Assembly (NCBI GenBank): GCA_000469685.2
Contig: LS997566.1
Coordinates: 37,736,420 to 37,800,419, forward strand
Length of the DNA: 64,000 nucleotides
Source: Haemonchus contortus
Taxonomy: Eukaryota; Nematoda; Chromadorea; Rhabditida; Trichostrongylidae
Direction of reading: 5' to 3'
The position numbers and the translations under genes are program-made. Of this stretch, positions 14,801-26,532 are shown in pieces. Below the pieces are notes generated by a model, which was not told the origin of the DNA, made no database searches, and saw nothing but the letters and a program-made list of their open reading frames with translations. Numbering within the stretch: position 1 is the first letter of the stretch; each line of letters opens with the position of its first letter.

Positions 14801-17800
14801 TGGGACGCAGGCACACCATGGAATGCCCAAATTAGCCGATACATAAACAAATGCTACATTTTTGCTGCTCACAAACAATCCAATGCAGTGTTCACAGACC
14901 AATTGAATGCGATATTACTACTGTATACATCTGGGCAATTCAGAAGATCTCTTCTGCCGTACTTAGGGGATCATGCTGTAGAGGGACAATGATTTAAAGT
15001 CGTGAAATGCGAGAGATGATCGGGTGGTTTTTCCAAAGTGACTTCATGAAGAAAGCTGAACTAGACTTATTCCAGCCAGCTTTTATTTAATCCTGGGTGG
15101 TTTCTGTAAGTCGAGCATCTCCTGAGCCTTTCTTCCCAAGCAAAGGTAAAAGCCCATCGAAAACAATCTTTGCAAACAATTTGTGAATGAGATTGATGAC
15201 GTTCGAGTGATGTTTTCCCTGTTCTTTTGCTGATCATTGGACTCTTACTAACCCGAGAAAAACAAGTGAAAAGGGTAAAGCTTCCGATTACCAGTCTGTA
15301 GTCATGTTTTGCTGCTTATTTGATTTAGATGGCTCACCTACATAGAGACGTTCACGAGCGACGTGGTACTCGTCTTCCCAAGGGAGGTTACAATGCATGG
15401 CTCTCATCTAAACGAACTTATTTTCAAGAAATGCGTTCAGAGAAACAGCCACATCCTCTCCATCCCGAGTGGTGGCTACTAGCACAATTGGCAACCTTCC
15501 AAGAGAATTACAGAATTGGAATCAAATTCAAAAATTCGATCCACTCACATGTAGACAACAGTTTGAATTTTGAGAGGGATTTAGTTATGATCAGTCCTTA
15601 GTCATCCCCAATGAATACAGAGAAAAGACCAAGATGGCCTTCGGCATCGATGGATAAAGAGAGAGAAATGTCGAACCGAAATCGAGGGTCTGACAAGAAA
15701 TTCAAAAAGAATCTTTCCTTTCACACTATGATCGCTCTATTAGATAGTTCTCCGGCCGATTTCAAAGAGGATACCAGCGTGTTCTGGGTGCTTCTAGTAA
15801 GGAAAGCTCAAAGCTCTTCATGCTAACACCGAATGAACGAAACTTTTCTTACTGCTTAAATTCGTTTCTGGGAACTTATAGGGATCAGATTACTGTAGTG
15901 GACATGCCTCTCGATAAACCATTTATAAATGCCTACTTTTCTAAACTTATTTTCCAATCGCAAGGGGGGGGGGGGAGGGGGAACGAAATAGGGCCAGAAC
16001 TTCTGTGTCGCCCGGATGCCATACAATGTGTAAAGAATATAGAACAAAAGTGTAGAGTAGCGTAGTGATCAGAGAACGAGTTCAACGATTCACCGTCATT
16101 GTTGTCACCATCAATTGAGAGAAAAATGCGGAGTGAGGTAGCTGTCAATCTTTGACTGGGCTCACCACTACGTTCTCTCGCGTTTTCAAAGACATCTTCC
16201 CACAACAAGTTGTTGTTTTCTGCTAGCGTTCTCCCTCACTAGTAATAGTCAGAGTGTGTGGATCTCCGAAAGAGACGTCAATAAGTTCGTTACATAAAGC
16301 CAACAGTTGTTCAATTGAAGTCTGAAGCCTAAAAGTGGAGTTGCCCGGAAACAGTATAGTTAGAGACGTATTCTGCTAGACCCAAGGGAGGCCATCTGCT
16401 TCAGACATACTGGAGTAAGTTCATTTCCATCTAGAAAGCTAGATCCGAGCCTGAGATTTGGATCGAACAACAGCTGAAGACGTTTTAGACGCTTTGTACG
16501 TGTTCGAAGCTCTATGCAACCCTGCTATATTCTTTCTCTAAGTTTCTTCCTTCGAAGACGTAGGTAGACAATGTTTTGCCGAATTCCCTTGAACCTTCGT
16601 CTCTTCTTCTACGATTCAAAGTCAGCCCAATTGACTTAAGAGGAACGTGCGCCGGTGGCAAGAGACGAATTATGTACATGAGTAGGAGAAATTATGAGAT
16701 TCAAGAGGATCGCAATAGTCTGAGTAGGCCGTTCCTTCTCCCAGATGATTCGTAAAAAGATGATCAGCGGCTCCGCTCGACATCTCAGCTTCAAGACCGT
16801 AAGTTTCTTGTGAGTCACTTTTTGTTACGAGTTGCTGACCACTTCTACTTCTCCCTCGACAACTTTATGTCCCGTCCGCTTCCAAATTTCGATTTGAACT
16901 GGCAATCGCTGAACATCATCGAAGAGTTGTGTTTTCCAGGAAACCAATTAGGAGGAAAGTGCTAAAACGCTGCAAACGTCGATGCGTCCGTCCTCAACCA
17001 CAAAATAAAGGTTGTTACTGGAAGCTGTCAAAAACGACGGGGACTTGAAAGGTTAAGAGACAGTAGTACTTATAGTAAGTACCTGAGGAATGGACAAGTA
17101 AGATCAGCTCACGAAGCAGTTCGAGGATAAGCGGTGGCGATAGATCCGAAGTGTGATGAAAGAAGTGCCGATGCCCCACCCACTCGCTACTGATCTTATT
17201 CGGAGGCCGACTTCGGACATCCCTCGCGGACGCCGCTAACGATATTATTCTGGTTGCCCTGCCAAACACGCGCGCCAGCTTTGCCTACTCGATTTGAAAC
17301 GATTTCGGATGGATTTTTATGAGCTCTCAAGTGGCAAGGGCCTAGGCTCCAGCGGGAAGTCATGGATTGTCCAGGGATTCCACTGCGGCCGAGGAGGGCA
17401 TGTGAGACACCTGCCGGCATTCACCTTGATCCCGTATCTTGTTTCGTTACAACGACCCATCAATTGACTCCGAAACTTGAGCTGGTGACAGACAGTCGGC
17501 CGTCAGTAGACGGTTGTTCTGTTTCCGGTCGATCACGATGTCTTGATTCTCTTGGGGTTCAAAGATGTGATAAAAGGACCTGGGCCTACTCTCTCACAAG
17601 GGTGAGCCAATCATCACCCAAACCGAAGTTGCCAAGAGAGATTGGGAAAGCGATGTCACCAGAAGCTCTGGTTTCCCGGGCGACCTATGAATGATGCATG
17701 GAACACGTCGTGGTAGCACGGATATCACGAGGGGGTTCAGAATAAATAAATGAGCTTGTCATGAACCTGCCCCTAGCGAAAATCCTATAGTTATCCTGAC

Positions 17801-20435
17801 GTTCAGGATTTTTTCTTCCGAGGGTACAATGTAAGGTACCATTTTAGGTCTGAGATTTAATTTTACTTACCAGTCAGTATATGTATATCAAGTGAAGGGA
17901 TACTTTGTCAGCCAGAGAGGAGAATGATGATGATCAACACCAAGTACATCATTATTTATTAGATCTATTCACAACTTCTGCCCATTCTCCCTACGAACGA
18001 CCTTGACGCGAAAATGGCGAGCTGCCAAACATCTCGTAACCGTATGTAGTCTCCATCGGAAACTTTCAATCCTATCTCAAGCTCCTAGAAAAGGTTTCGG
18101 TTCTCAGATATTCTTGAATGAGCCAGGAGGACAGTGGGTATTGACCTTTGGCATCACTGGATGAGAAAAAACGCGTCGTCGAAACAACGTAGGCAAAAAA
18201 ACAACAGAGGAACAATTGCATAACTTTCGAAGGGGAATCACTAGGCTGATTTGGAAAACAAACCTCATTTCCCGAATTACTACAATAGATTGGGAAATCT
18301 CAAAAAATAACTTATAAGTCGAAAGTTCCGGAGCTTCTGTTAAATTTGGGCTTCACACTTTCTTCTGCCCACAGAATGTCGTAAAGTCCTACAATGTTCA
18401 AGGAGGCCCAAGACAATTTGACTATGTCCCGGATCCTACTTTCGGGAGGATTGGGAGGATAAAAGTGATTTTTCTAGAAAGTGCGAAAGTATCTCATAAA
18501 TTTGAATGTCCTCGATTATTTGTGACTTAATAGGGCAGATCGTATACGGTAGTTGAACTTATACTTTTCGATAGATTAGTCAATATTTACATAATCGGGG
18601 TAATAAATCTCTAAGTACGCATCTTCAAAGGCCAGCTGGAAATCCAAAAATGGTTATTCAGTAATCTTCAAGCCCTTGAAACATCTCACAACTCGAACTT
18701 CGTCAGTGATCCAGGGACAAGGTATGGAAGAAAGTGTGGTATCTGGCGTTGTCAAGTCGGAAAACGGCCTAGATAGGGCGTTATAAAGGCTCGGAGATTA
18801 TCCCGTGTGTATGAGTGGACGAGTTTCAATGGCATTCTAGAGGCTGCACCGATCACAAGGGAACCAACGAAGGAGGTTCAAACAACTTATCCTGATCCAT
18901 AGCGATAGTGAAAGGCAATTCTGGGCAGTTTGACTTGATGTGGTCTGCTCTTTGCGCAATTGCAACAACTAAAATCCCGTCCAAATACCCCTTTCATGTT
19001 ATTTCCGTCAAGATAATTCAGTACCATCTCTGTTTTTACTACTTTTGAGGAGCCCTACTTAACCCAAAATCAGCGAATTTTCTCGCTTCCATAACACTGA
19101 TGCACTCTTTCCAGCCGAGCCAATTTTCCTATCATTTTTCCTTTGAAAAGATAGCTCAAAATGGTTGTGAACCGTGTATTCGAGAACGTTTTGAATATGA
19201 GGTTCGTACTGATAACAGACTGCTTGGAAATGAGAGATCGAATATGCTCTCTGAATTTCAATATTTATGAGAAGCTTGTACGCACGCGAAATTCTGACGC
19301 CAAGTTCGACTCCATAAGCTTCGATGGCCTTCAATGCCTCGTCCACGTTGCCGGATTTCAGGGAGCCAAACTCGCTGACTACAGAACGCGACTGCTGAGG
19401 AAATCAGACTAGGAAGATGACATCACTGAGGAGCCTTGAGCCCTTTGTTCTCAATCCATCAATTTTTTTCCAGATTGTTTGCTTCCAAGATGGATGTCCC
19501 TCCAACGTTACATTGTAGAAGGACGAGACAGTCAAATCTGTCAAAGAGGAACGGTAATCTCAAAACAGCAAATTTGAACGGCATAAGTGGATCATATGGT
19601 TTTTGAGAGAAGAGGAGTTGGCAACGACAATCCCTAATAAAGCTGAATCATAAAGTTTTGGTGTAAGTATATTGGCAACTAACAAGGGTAGGTTTCAGAA
19701 GGAGGCCTCCAAACGAGACTTCATCATTTTTATAATATGTTCTTTCTACTAATATCCAATCAAGGTGTTTTTCCCAGCACCTGATGAGAATTGACAAATG
19801 CATCCCACACAGTTTGGATAGTTCTTCAATGATAGTTCCGATGTAGAGCCATTACGTTAGGAAAAGTTGATCTTTACAGGTTTCTTAGAAGAAAACGGAT
19901 TGTTTCAGTCTTCCCACCCCTCAAGTATGTAAGAGAAATTCTGTGCGCTGGATTATCAAGGAAAAAGGAAGGAACGTTCTCCACTTTCATCATTGAGTTA
20001 CATCGTTGTGTTGCATTCGTATAAGATGCAGAACTAGAAGACTGCTGGTCTCTATAAGTGCTATCAAAGAGTTTCTGGCTATGAAAGTGGTCCGAATCTG
20101 ATAAGGTAAGAAACTCAGATATGATCAGGGATCTTTCAACATACTAATTTTTTTTTGGTAGTGAAGGCTTCGGAGATGGCAAGCAATTTTCTTCAACATG
20201 AGTTTTATTGCCTACTTTTGAGGTATTTCTAAGGGTCTGAGGGGTAGGATTGATGAGATGCAGCCTCGGACCATTTCAGATCCATGTAACCTTCACTTTA
20301 GGTGAAATCCGAGAGCCATCTACTGCCACTTTCGCCAACTAATTGTTCCATTTCAACCTATACAAATGAATCGAAAATGAGTAGTTAGATCTAACGACAA
20401 AACTGACCACAGTAGGAGATTGGTAATTTTCAGAG

Positions 20436-20500
20436 TATAAATATAGCGGCTGTATCTTTAACTTAGACTCAAAAGCACCTTTTGATATGTCTGGTAAGTA
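20436..20500 (+). promoter_or_regulatory. Possible core promoter with start codon and donor
   Basis: A TATA-like box (GAGTATAAATATAGCGG) lies about 50 bases upstream of an ATG that is followed after four coding bases by a strong donor (ATGTCTG then GTAAGTAAGT). Downstream, an acceptor near 21003 would open a short frame ending just before an AATAAA near 21066. This could be the start of a very small gene, but the link between the two exons is only a guess. Confidence 0.25.
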
Positions 20501-22447
20501 AGTGGTCTTGAATGTGACACGTCCTTTAGTTCAAGGGGTCCTAAGCTGATGTGAAAAAAGGGTTTGATTAATGATCAACCAGATTATCTTGGCTTGGCTT
20601 TCATCGAAGGATTTCAAACCCAAGCTTCCCCGGCTTTTTCCGCAGTAACTGGATGAAAGCGGACAGTTCGCTATAGCTTTTCCGCTCACTCACTTGGTCA
20701 TAGATGAAGATTACATAATCACCTTTTCGACAACCTCCTCTTGTTAGTCTGGAGTCCACGTTGATAGGTTATAAGATGCGATAAGATCGCACGCTATTTA
20801 TTTTGGAAAGCAACCTCTATGAATGTACTGTCTTCTGAGAACTATACTATAATACAAGGGGAGTCGACTATCGTGCTTGGCTGCAGGTAAGACGAAAGTA
20901 CATCTCGGCAAACGACTTTCTATGATAGAGTTCCTTTTGATTCCAACTTAAACTCCGAATGGACACTTCTGTACGTACATGCTTGCCTTCTCACTGATTC
21001 TCAGTCGATTTCATTTTTATGCTGGAGATTTCTGTCCCTATGTTGGGCACACCTTTGAGTGTATAAAATAAATAAGTGAATAATGATGACTGTACTTCGG
21101 CTGCTCCTGCTTTTTTGTTGAAATTAATGTCAAGAGGTAGCTATCAACTTCGTCTGAATATTTCCTATTCTGGACTGTTCACCCTCATTTATTAGTGTTG
21201 TTGATACAAGTATCACGCATATACCACAAACACGACGTCATCATCAAAGTTAAGAGATAATAGTAAAGTTACAGCGTAAACAACAGAACCATTTGTCTAT
21301 TATTACTCTCGGCTACTGTTCTGAGGCCTATGCGGTCTGTTACCACTTCAATACCCCATGTGGGCGATTCGGAACTTCCCCAGTATTCAATTCTGCTTTG
21401 TCGCAAAGATTTGTCTTGATAGAACCGCTTCATTCTGTCGGAGTTTCGAACTAATCGTCGTCATCAAAGATCCGAAATTATTTCGGAGGTCCTTATCTTT
21501 GGCATACCCGATTAAGCCCCTGAATGCGCTAGAACAATGCAACAATTCTCAGAAACTCGAACACCTGCACCCCTTCTCTTCTAGGTCTCTTTTTTTCCCT
21601 GAGGCACCGGATTCGTTCGAGCTGCTCTTCTGCCGACGTTGCAAATGATCGTATCAATTAAATAAATAACCAAAAGAAAGACATTGTTGACGGAAATCGA
21701 AGCACAGTGCACCGAAGAGGAAGCTGAGCTTCTTTTATGATACTCGAAAAGTTCTCCAACCAAAATTTGGAAGCAGTTGCTCCCGTCACACAGTTAAGTT
21801 CTTCGTCTCATAAGCTTTTGTAGCTGAATTGACACTGAGTTGGGTAATTCTGTTGCCCTTCCCTCGCAAGTTTCGAAGAGCATCAATGTCGTTCACATGA
21901 GAACGATTGTGACATGCATAGCTCTCTATGATCACAACACCTCCGACTCCGGGGCTCATTTTTCCCTGCACTTAGTACTGGATTTTTGTTGTTGGAATGA
22001 TCAATTTCGATGTTAGCTGATGAGCTGACGTCGATGGAAAAGGACGACAACTGGTGACACTACTTTCTGGCTCGGCAGAAGGAAGTCCTCTTGTCCTCCT
22101 CTATTCTGCCTATACAAAGTGTAAACATGATGCGTTATCTCTTAAAGTACACGTTTGTGAATAAATCTTCGGAACAAGGCCATAAAATCTAAGTATCTCT
22201 TCAGATTCAAGCAGATAAGCCGGCGTTACCACTACGTCACCATTATCCGAAGTGAAAGGGGGGAAGGGTGTCAGTAGCTAGAAAATTCGTGAAGTTTTTC
22301 GAGTATCTTTGTACAGTTTTCCAAAAATAATTTAGGCTGGATCTGACCGAGAAAAACCCTCTTCACGAGCTTTTTAGGATAGAGAGGTTCCCGCATCTTC
22401 ATCATATTTGCATGTTTTGTTATATGGGGTGAAGAAATAGAAGTGAA

Positions 22448-22624
22448 TGATCGTACTGAGATCCTTTATTCGGTAGAGTACAAACAGTCTTACGATTGGT
22501 GACTGGACTGACTGATGAACAGTGCACAGGAGAGTGCAGACAAGAAGTCGAAAAAGGGTCGAAAAAGTGAGGAGAATGAACCACCGAGAGTTTATATAGG
22601 CTACATGTTTTGTAGTACAACTAT
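22448..22624 (-). repeat. 3' LTR of BEL/Pao element
   Basis: 177 bases, identical by eye to 26177-26353. In element direction it has TATATAAACTCTC near its start and AATAAAGGATC near its end, serving as TATA box and polyadenylation signal, so the U3/R/U5 region is very short. Confidence 0.9.
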
Positions 22625-22735
22625 CTTTGAGATCACTTGTATCGCAGTCGATGATCTTCTGTTCAGTTCGTGGTGCCATTTGTTTGTGGCGTTCCAAAAA
22701 TATTTGTAGATTTTCTCGGCGCCGTCGAAATTTCT

Positions 22736-24445
22736 TTAGTCGTGTCGACTCCTCTGGTGGGTGACATTGGTTTTTTCATAGGAGTGTGTACTCTGGGTGT
22801 GGGGGACATTGGTGTTTCTGCTGCTGTTGTCACTGATGGAGTTCGTGGCATCGAATCTTCGATGGCTGTGCAGGCAGGAGTTTGGAACTGATGGGCCGGA
22901 GATCGATCTTGATCCTTCCCTGGCTCGTGCAACCAGGGGTGTCCTTGCTCGCGTAGTTTGGAAACTACCTCGATTCTGGGGCTGTTGAGTGGAATCTAGC
23001 AGCCATAAGCTTTGAATAGATACTACATCCTGTCTTTTAGTATGGGGAGTTGCTTCTGAATGGGATGGAGGTGGTGCGGATTGCTTTTGTTGATCGCTTG
23101 CAGGCTTATGGAGAAACTTGTCGATCCTGTGTTTTTGCGATTTCTCCCCTTCCCCCAGCTTTGCCGCCAGCTGTGCGGTTTTGGTTGAGGGTGTTTGACT
23201 ACGGGCTGTTGCCAGTCGCGGTGCTGCCGCGGTACGCCTGCTGACGTTGTGGGGCAGATTCCAACTAATTTTGTCAATGCCGTTGAGGAGTCTATTTACA
23301 GGTGCTAATGTTGGCGAAAAGAAATTGTTCAGATTAACTGCTGTTCTGTTCTGAGGAAGAGTTTTCTGTCCTGATGATTTCGAATCTTGGCGCAACTTCG
23401 CTTCGCTTTGTCTTGATTTGGTTTCACTCGCAGTTTTTGGCGTTTGGTCCTCAACAAACAATGCACTAGTTGTTGAGTGCGGTGCTGCCGTCGATATGAT
23501 TGGTGTTCTAGATGGTCCGTGAAGTACCGCGGTGTTGGATGCTTCAATTGCAGTAGGGCATGGTCCATGAAGTACAGTAGCGCTCAAAAGTCTTCGGTGA
23601 AAGGCCTTGGCGCTTTTTCGTTCATAACTTTTTTCTTAGTAGACCAAATCGTGTGAAATTTGGATATGTTTAACAAGAGCATATTTCACCTTATCCAACA
23701 CTATTTGACTGCGAAGCTGCAACATCCACAGATAGAGCAAGGTGTTTGTTGCGGTAGCAGATTTTGCTAGAACTAAAGTTGTTGACGCCTGCACTTATTC
23801 GCACATTATGTGCGTTTTTCTCATCTATTGTGTTCGATATTACCGCTCGTACACTTTAGACATGACAAGAAGGGAAGAGATTTTAGAAGGACTATCATCT
23901 TTATTTTCAGTCGATTTTGAATTCATGCTCTTAGAAATATCAGGAACATGAGTAGATTGGAGGTTAATAGTGGTAAATATTCACAATAAACCCACGCTCC
24001 AAATATAGAAATTTCGCATGATTAGGTCCGGTAGGAAAGCAGTTACCACTGAAAAGTACGGCTGAAGAACCATTTCACCGAAGACTTTTGAGCGCTACTG
24101 TATGTCTGCATTGGCTGGAGTGGACGATATTTGTCTCAAAGGTTTCTCTGTGACCTGCTGCCGCTCCCTTTTAGGGTGGATTCTGGGTCTCGAAGATGAT
24201 TTGGTTCTCGATTCCGAGGCTGAGTTGGTTCTGGAAGTCGAGGCGGTTTCTGTTGAAATTGCTGAGCTTCCGGACTGCCCGTGAAGAACTGCAGTGTTGG
24301 ACGGCACCACTACAGTGGGACCCCATGGTCCGTGGAGTGCGTCAACATTAGTTGGTAAAGTCAACGTTTTGTTTGAAGGTATCTTATTGTTAGAAACCTG
24401 CCGCTGCGCCTCTCTTTGTTTTTTGGGGTTGAGTTGGTTCTGCAT
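22736..24445 (-). pseudogene. BEL/Pao second frame (LHGP-repeat protein), interrupted by MITE
   Basis: The frame starts at 24445, overlaps the end of gag by about 85 bases in another frame, is interrupted by the MITE and one TA copy, and continues in the same frame from 23572 to a stop at 22736. Removing the insertion and one TA would leave about 394 codons; that is arithmetic from coordinates only. The product is rich in Ser, Thr, Pro, Gln and Arg, and a short motif around LHGP recurs at least four times (for example NTAVLHGPSRTPIIST). It has no cysteine-histidine knuckle, protease or polymerase motif. It may be a nucleic-acid-binding accessory protein or a diverged relic of pol replaced by repeat expansion. 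With the MITE present it is truncated after about 116 residues. Confidence 0.65.
23575..24100. mobile_element. Tc1-type MITE inserted in BEL/Pao element
   Basis: 526 bases with perfect 28-bp terminal inverted repeats beginning CAGTAGCGCTCAAAAGTCTT, flanked by TA on both sides (23573-23574 and 24101-24102). CAGT ends and TA duplication are typical of Tc1/mariner superfamily elements. There is no transposase inside, so it was mobilised in trans. It splits an open frame cleanly. Confidence 0.92.
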
Positions 24446-26145
24446 GTTGAGATACCTTTGAGGTTGAGTGCACTACCCACGAGGACATTGCCGACTGTGG
24501 TGTGAAGTGAACGATATCCGTTCGGGAGCTTCTCATAGTGGAAGTCATCTGATAGAATTATGTCCCAGAAGTAGTCATTTCCTATCAAGATTGACGGCTC
24601 AGAAGATGATATGGTGATGTCATCGCTCCCAATGTCATGGGTGTGGTGAGCATGACTCAAATGCCCTGTCAAAGTGGGCAAGGACTTCACGTAGAGCTGC
24701 TTGTCGCCCTTCTCCGTGCTGATGGCGACAACGTGATTGCGAGATCTGAGCTTCAGAGGAGCTGCTGTGCCGAAAGTGGATACAGAAATGTTCTCGAATG
24801 AAAGATTTGGGAGTTCAAGGAGTTCGGCCACTTCGTTTGTGATGTACGATTGGCTGGAGCCTGAGTCGAAAAACGCTGTCACAAAGGATTCCTTGAAGGT
24901 ATGGGAGGGGTTGAACAGGCGAACTGAAGTACACATGAGCGTAGCTGGTGTGCGTTCAACCGGTGAAAGTTCATGATCCTGCGAGGTTAAGGGAGTGGGG
25001 ATAGGAGGGATAAGCATCATGTTGTTTTCTTCCAAATGGCTATCAGCGTGAGTCTCATTCGTTGTAGTAGCAGAGAATTGTTGGTGGGGATGAGCCGCAA
25101 ACTGATTAGGCGGTGATGGAATGGAACCTTGTGAAGGCCCTTTTCCTTGATCTGACAAGCTGCGGTGTACAAAACAGAGGGATGAGTGGTGGCGTTTTGC
25201 GCACGATTTACAAGGCTGTTTCGATGTACATTCTTTCGACGAATGCTTGTTAGAGAGGCAGTTGTAGCACAAGCGTAGTTGCTTTACAAGACGGCTCCGT
25301 TCTTGAGGTGTAGGAAATGCAACACATGCATTGGGGACGTGATCGTTGCTCTGGCAGAAAGGGCAGGGTCTCATTCTCTTATCCTTGTAAGGAATTGTCC
25401 TGTCTGGATTTGATCGTGATGAGGAGTGGAAGCCGTAACTCTGGAGATGGTTACTCGGGCGAGCGTGATATTCCATCTCGAATAGGGTTGCGTCTTTACG
25501 GACTACATCAGTGAGCAAGTTTAGCAGTTCGGTCGGAGTCAGATTATGACTGTTCCCCGTTCGATCGTATATCTGGCTTCGCACCCGGGCTGGCAGCTTG
25601 TTGAGCAAGATCGCTCCTAAGCCAGTCTCCTTGGAATCATCCTCCCCGTCGCTGAATTGCCTTACCAGGGCGAACATTTGATTGTAGATTGTTTGCAAAT
25701 TACGCCCTTCGGGGTCACAATTCGGCAACTGAGCTAGTTTCGTGTAGAGGATATGCTTCATTGTGACTTTATCATCATAGTGGGTGGCAAGGATATCCAA
25801 GGCGATTTTGTAATTCCCAGGCGTCATCGACAAGCCTTGAATGGACTGGAGGGCACGCCCTCTCAGGCAAGACTTGAGGAGAGAGAACTTTGTCGTATCA
25901 TCTAACTGTACCTTACTTCCCACTAATGTTGCAAAACGTGATGAAAATTCGGGATACTCTAGAATATCCCCATCAAAAGTTGGAAGCTCCAACTTACTGA
26001 GAATGGACGCGTCCACGAAGTTGAGCAGTGACGCGTTGCTCCCCGTAGGATACTGGACCGTCGCAATTGGGTTGAATACCGCTTCAGGGGGTGCAGGTCT
26101 GCTCGGTGACTGTCGTCTTCTTTGTCTTCGACTTGGAGGAGACAT
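24361..26145 (-). CDS. BEL/Pao gag-protease polyprotein
   Basis: A 594-residue frame starting 12 bases inside the primer binding site region. The N-terminal third (about residues 45-190, starting ILSKLELPTFDGDILEYPEF) is a DUF1759-type BEL/Pao gag domain. Three cysteine-histidine knuckles follow near residues 258, 291 and 311 (CPFCQSNDHVPNAC, CYNCLSNKHSSKEC, CKSCAKRHHSSLC). A retroviral-type aspartic protease with active site FFDSGSSQSYI lies near residue 426 (DUF1758-like). The frame is intact. It ends where a polymerase frame would be expected; instead the LHGP frame overlaps its end. Gag would assemble particles and package RNA, and the protease would mature them. Family assignment is firm; activity is unknown. 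Confidence 0.9.
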   Translation of the reverse strand: MSPPSRRQRRRQSPSRPAPPEAVFNPIATVQYPTGSNASLLNFVDASILSKLELPTFDGDILEYPEFSSRFATLVGSKVQLDDTTKFSLLKSCLRGRALQSIQGLSMTPGNYKIALDILATHYDDKVTMKHILYTKLAQLPNCDPEGRNLQTIYNQMFALVRQFSDGEDDSKETGLGAILLNKLPARVRSQIYDRTGNSHNLTPTELLNLLTDVVRKDATLFEMEYHARPSNHLQSYGFHSSSRSNPDRTIPYKDKRMRPCPFCQSNDHVPNACVAFPTPQERSRLVKQLRLCYNCLSNKHSSKECTSKQPCKSCAKRHHSSLCFVHRSLSDQGKGPSQGSIPSPPNQFAAHPHQQFSATTTNETHADSHLEENNMMLIPPIPTPLTSQDHELSPVERTPATLMCTSVRLFNPSHTFKESFVTAFFDSGSSQSYITNEVAELLELPNLSFENISVSTFGTAAPLKLRSRNHVVAISTEKGDKQLYVKSLPTLTGHLSHAHHTHDIGSDDITISSSEPSILIGNDYFWDIILSDDFHYEKLPNGYRSLHTTVGNVLVGSALNLKGISTCRTNSTPKNKERRSGRFLTIRYLQTKR

Positions 26146-26156
26146 TTGTTTCTTCT

Positions 26157-26174
26157 ATCCTGCCGTGGTCGCCA
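26157..26174 (-). promoter_or_regulatory. Primer binding site, tRNA-Arg type
   Basis: Two bases inside the 5' LTR the element reads TGGCGACCACGGCAGGAT, complementary to a tRNA 3' end of the form TCCTGCCGTGGTCGCCA. Arginine tRNAs prime many BEL/Pao elements, and the match to an Arg tRNA is from general knowledge, not a search. Confidence 0.7.
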
Positions 26175-26176
26175 CT

Positions 26177-26353
26177 TGATCGTACTGAGATCCTTTATTC
26201 GGTAGAGTACAAACAGTCTTACGATTGGTGACTGGACTGACTGATGAACAGTGCACAGGAGAGTGCAGACAAGAAGTCGAAAAAGGGTCGAAAAAGTGAG
26301 GAGAATGAACCACCGAGAGTTTATATAGGCTACATGTTTTGTAGTACAACTAT
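26177..26353 (-). repeat. 5' LTR of BEL/Pao element
   Basis: 177 bases, identical to the 3' LTR. It should drive transcription leftward through gag. The left border is defined by loss of identity with the other LTR immediately before TGATCG, the right border after ACAACTAT. Confidence 0.9.
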
Positions 26354-26532
26354 AAACATTGTGATACCATATCAGAACTCGTCGGTGTAAACAAGGGAGG
26401 TTGAGTTTCTGTTCGATACAGAAAGTGAAATCAGCAATTTCACAAGCCAATTGAGGGTTTCTCATTACTACTACTCTCTATGCAATAAAGATTCAACTTT
26501 TAACTTGACTAAAAACGACTCGACCTCAGGAG

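Larger units (their letters stand above)
7338..22447. other. Long stretch without a confident gene
   Basis: About 15 kb with only short open frames. No recognisable domain, no LTR pair and no TIR pair was found by eye. It contains a second copy of the dispersed repeat at 8590-8800, a G run with one interruption at 15964-15982, and a TATA-like start region at 20436-20500. A minus-strand frame at 19059-19346 is open for 95 codons but matches nothing I can name. Distant regulatory DNA or decayed repeats are likely. Confidence 0.4.
22448..26353 (-). mobile_element. Non-autonomous BEL/Pao LTR retrotransposon
   Basis: A 3.9-kb minus-strand element bounded by two identical 177-bp direct repeats. 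Order in element direction: 5' LTR, tRNA-Arg-type primer binding site, gag-protease frame, an overlapping second frame with no recognised domain, 3' LTR. Reverse transcriptase, RNase H and integrase are absent, so it would depend on enzymes supplied in trans. Identical LTRs point to recent insertion or gene conversion. A Tc1-type MITE has since entered the second frame. No clear 5-bp target duplication flanks the LTRs. Confidence 0.88.

Noticed and set aside
17362..17694. 110-codon plus-strand frame rich in Ser and Arg
   Set aside because: No domain, no splice-consistent neighbour and no start context; probably chance.
19059..19346. 95-codon minus-strand frame (DEALKAIEAYGVELGVRI...)
   Set aside because: Loosely resembles a chemoreceptor tail, but no transmembrane exons or phase-compatible neighbours were found.
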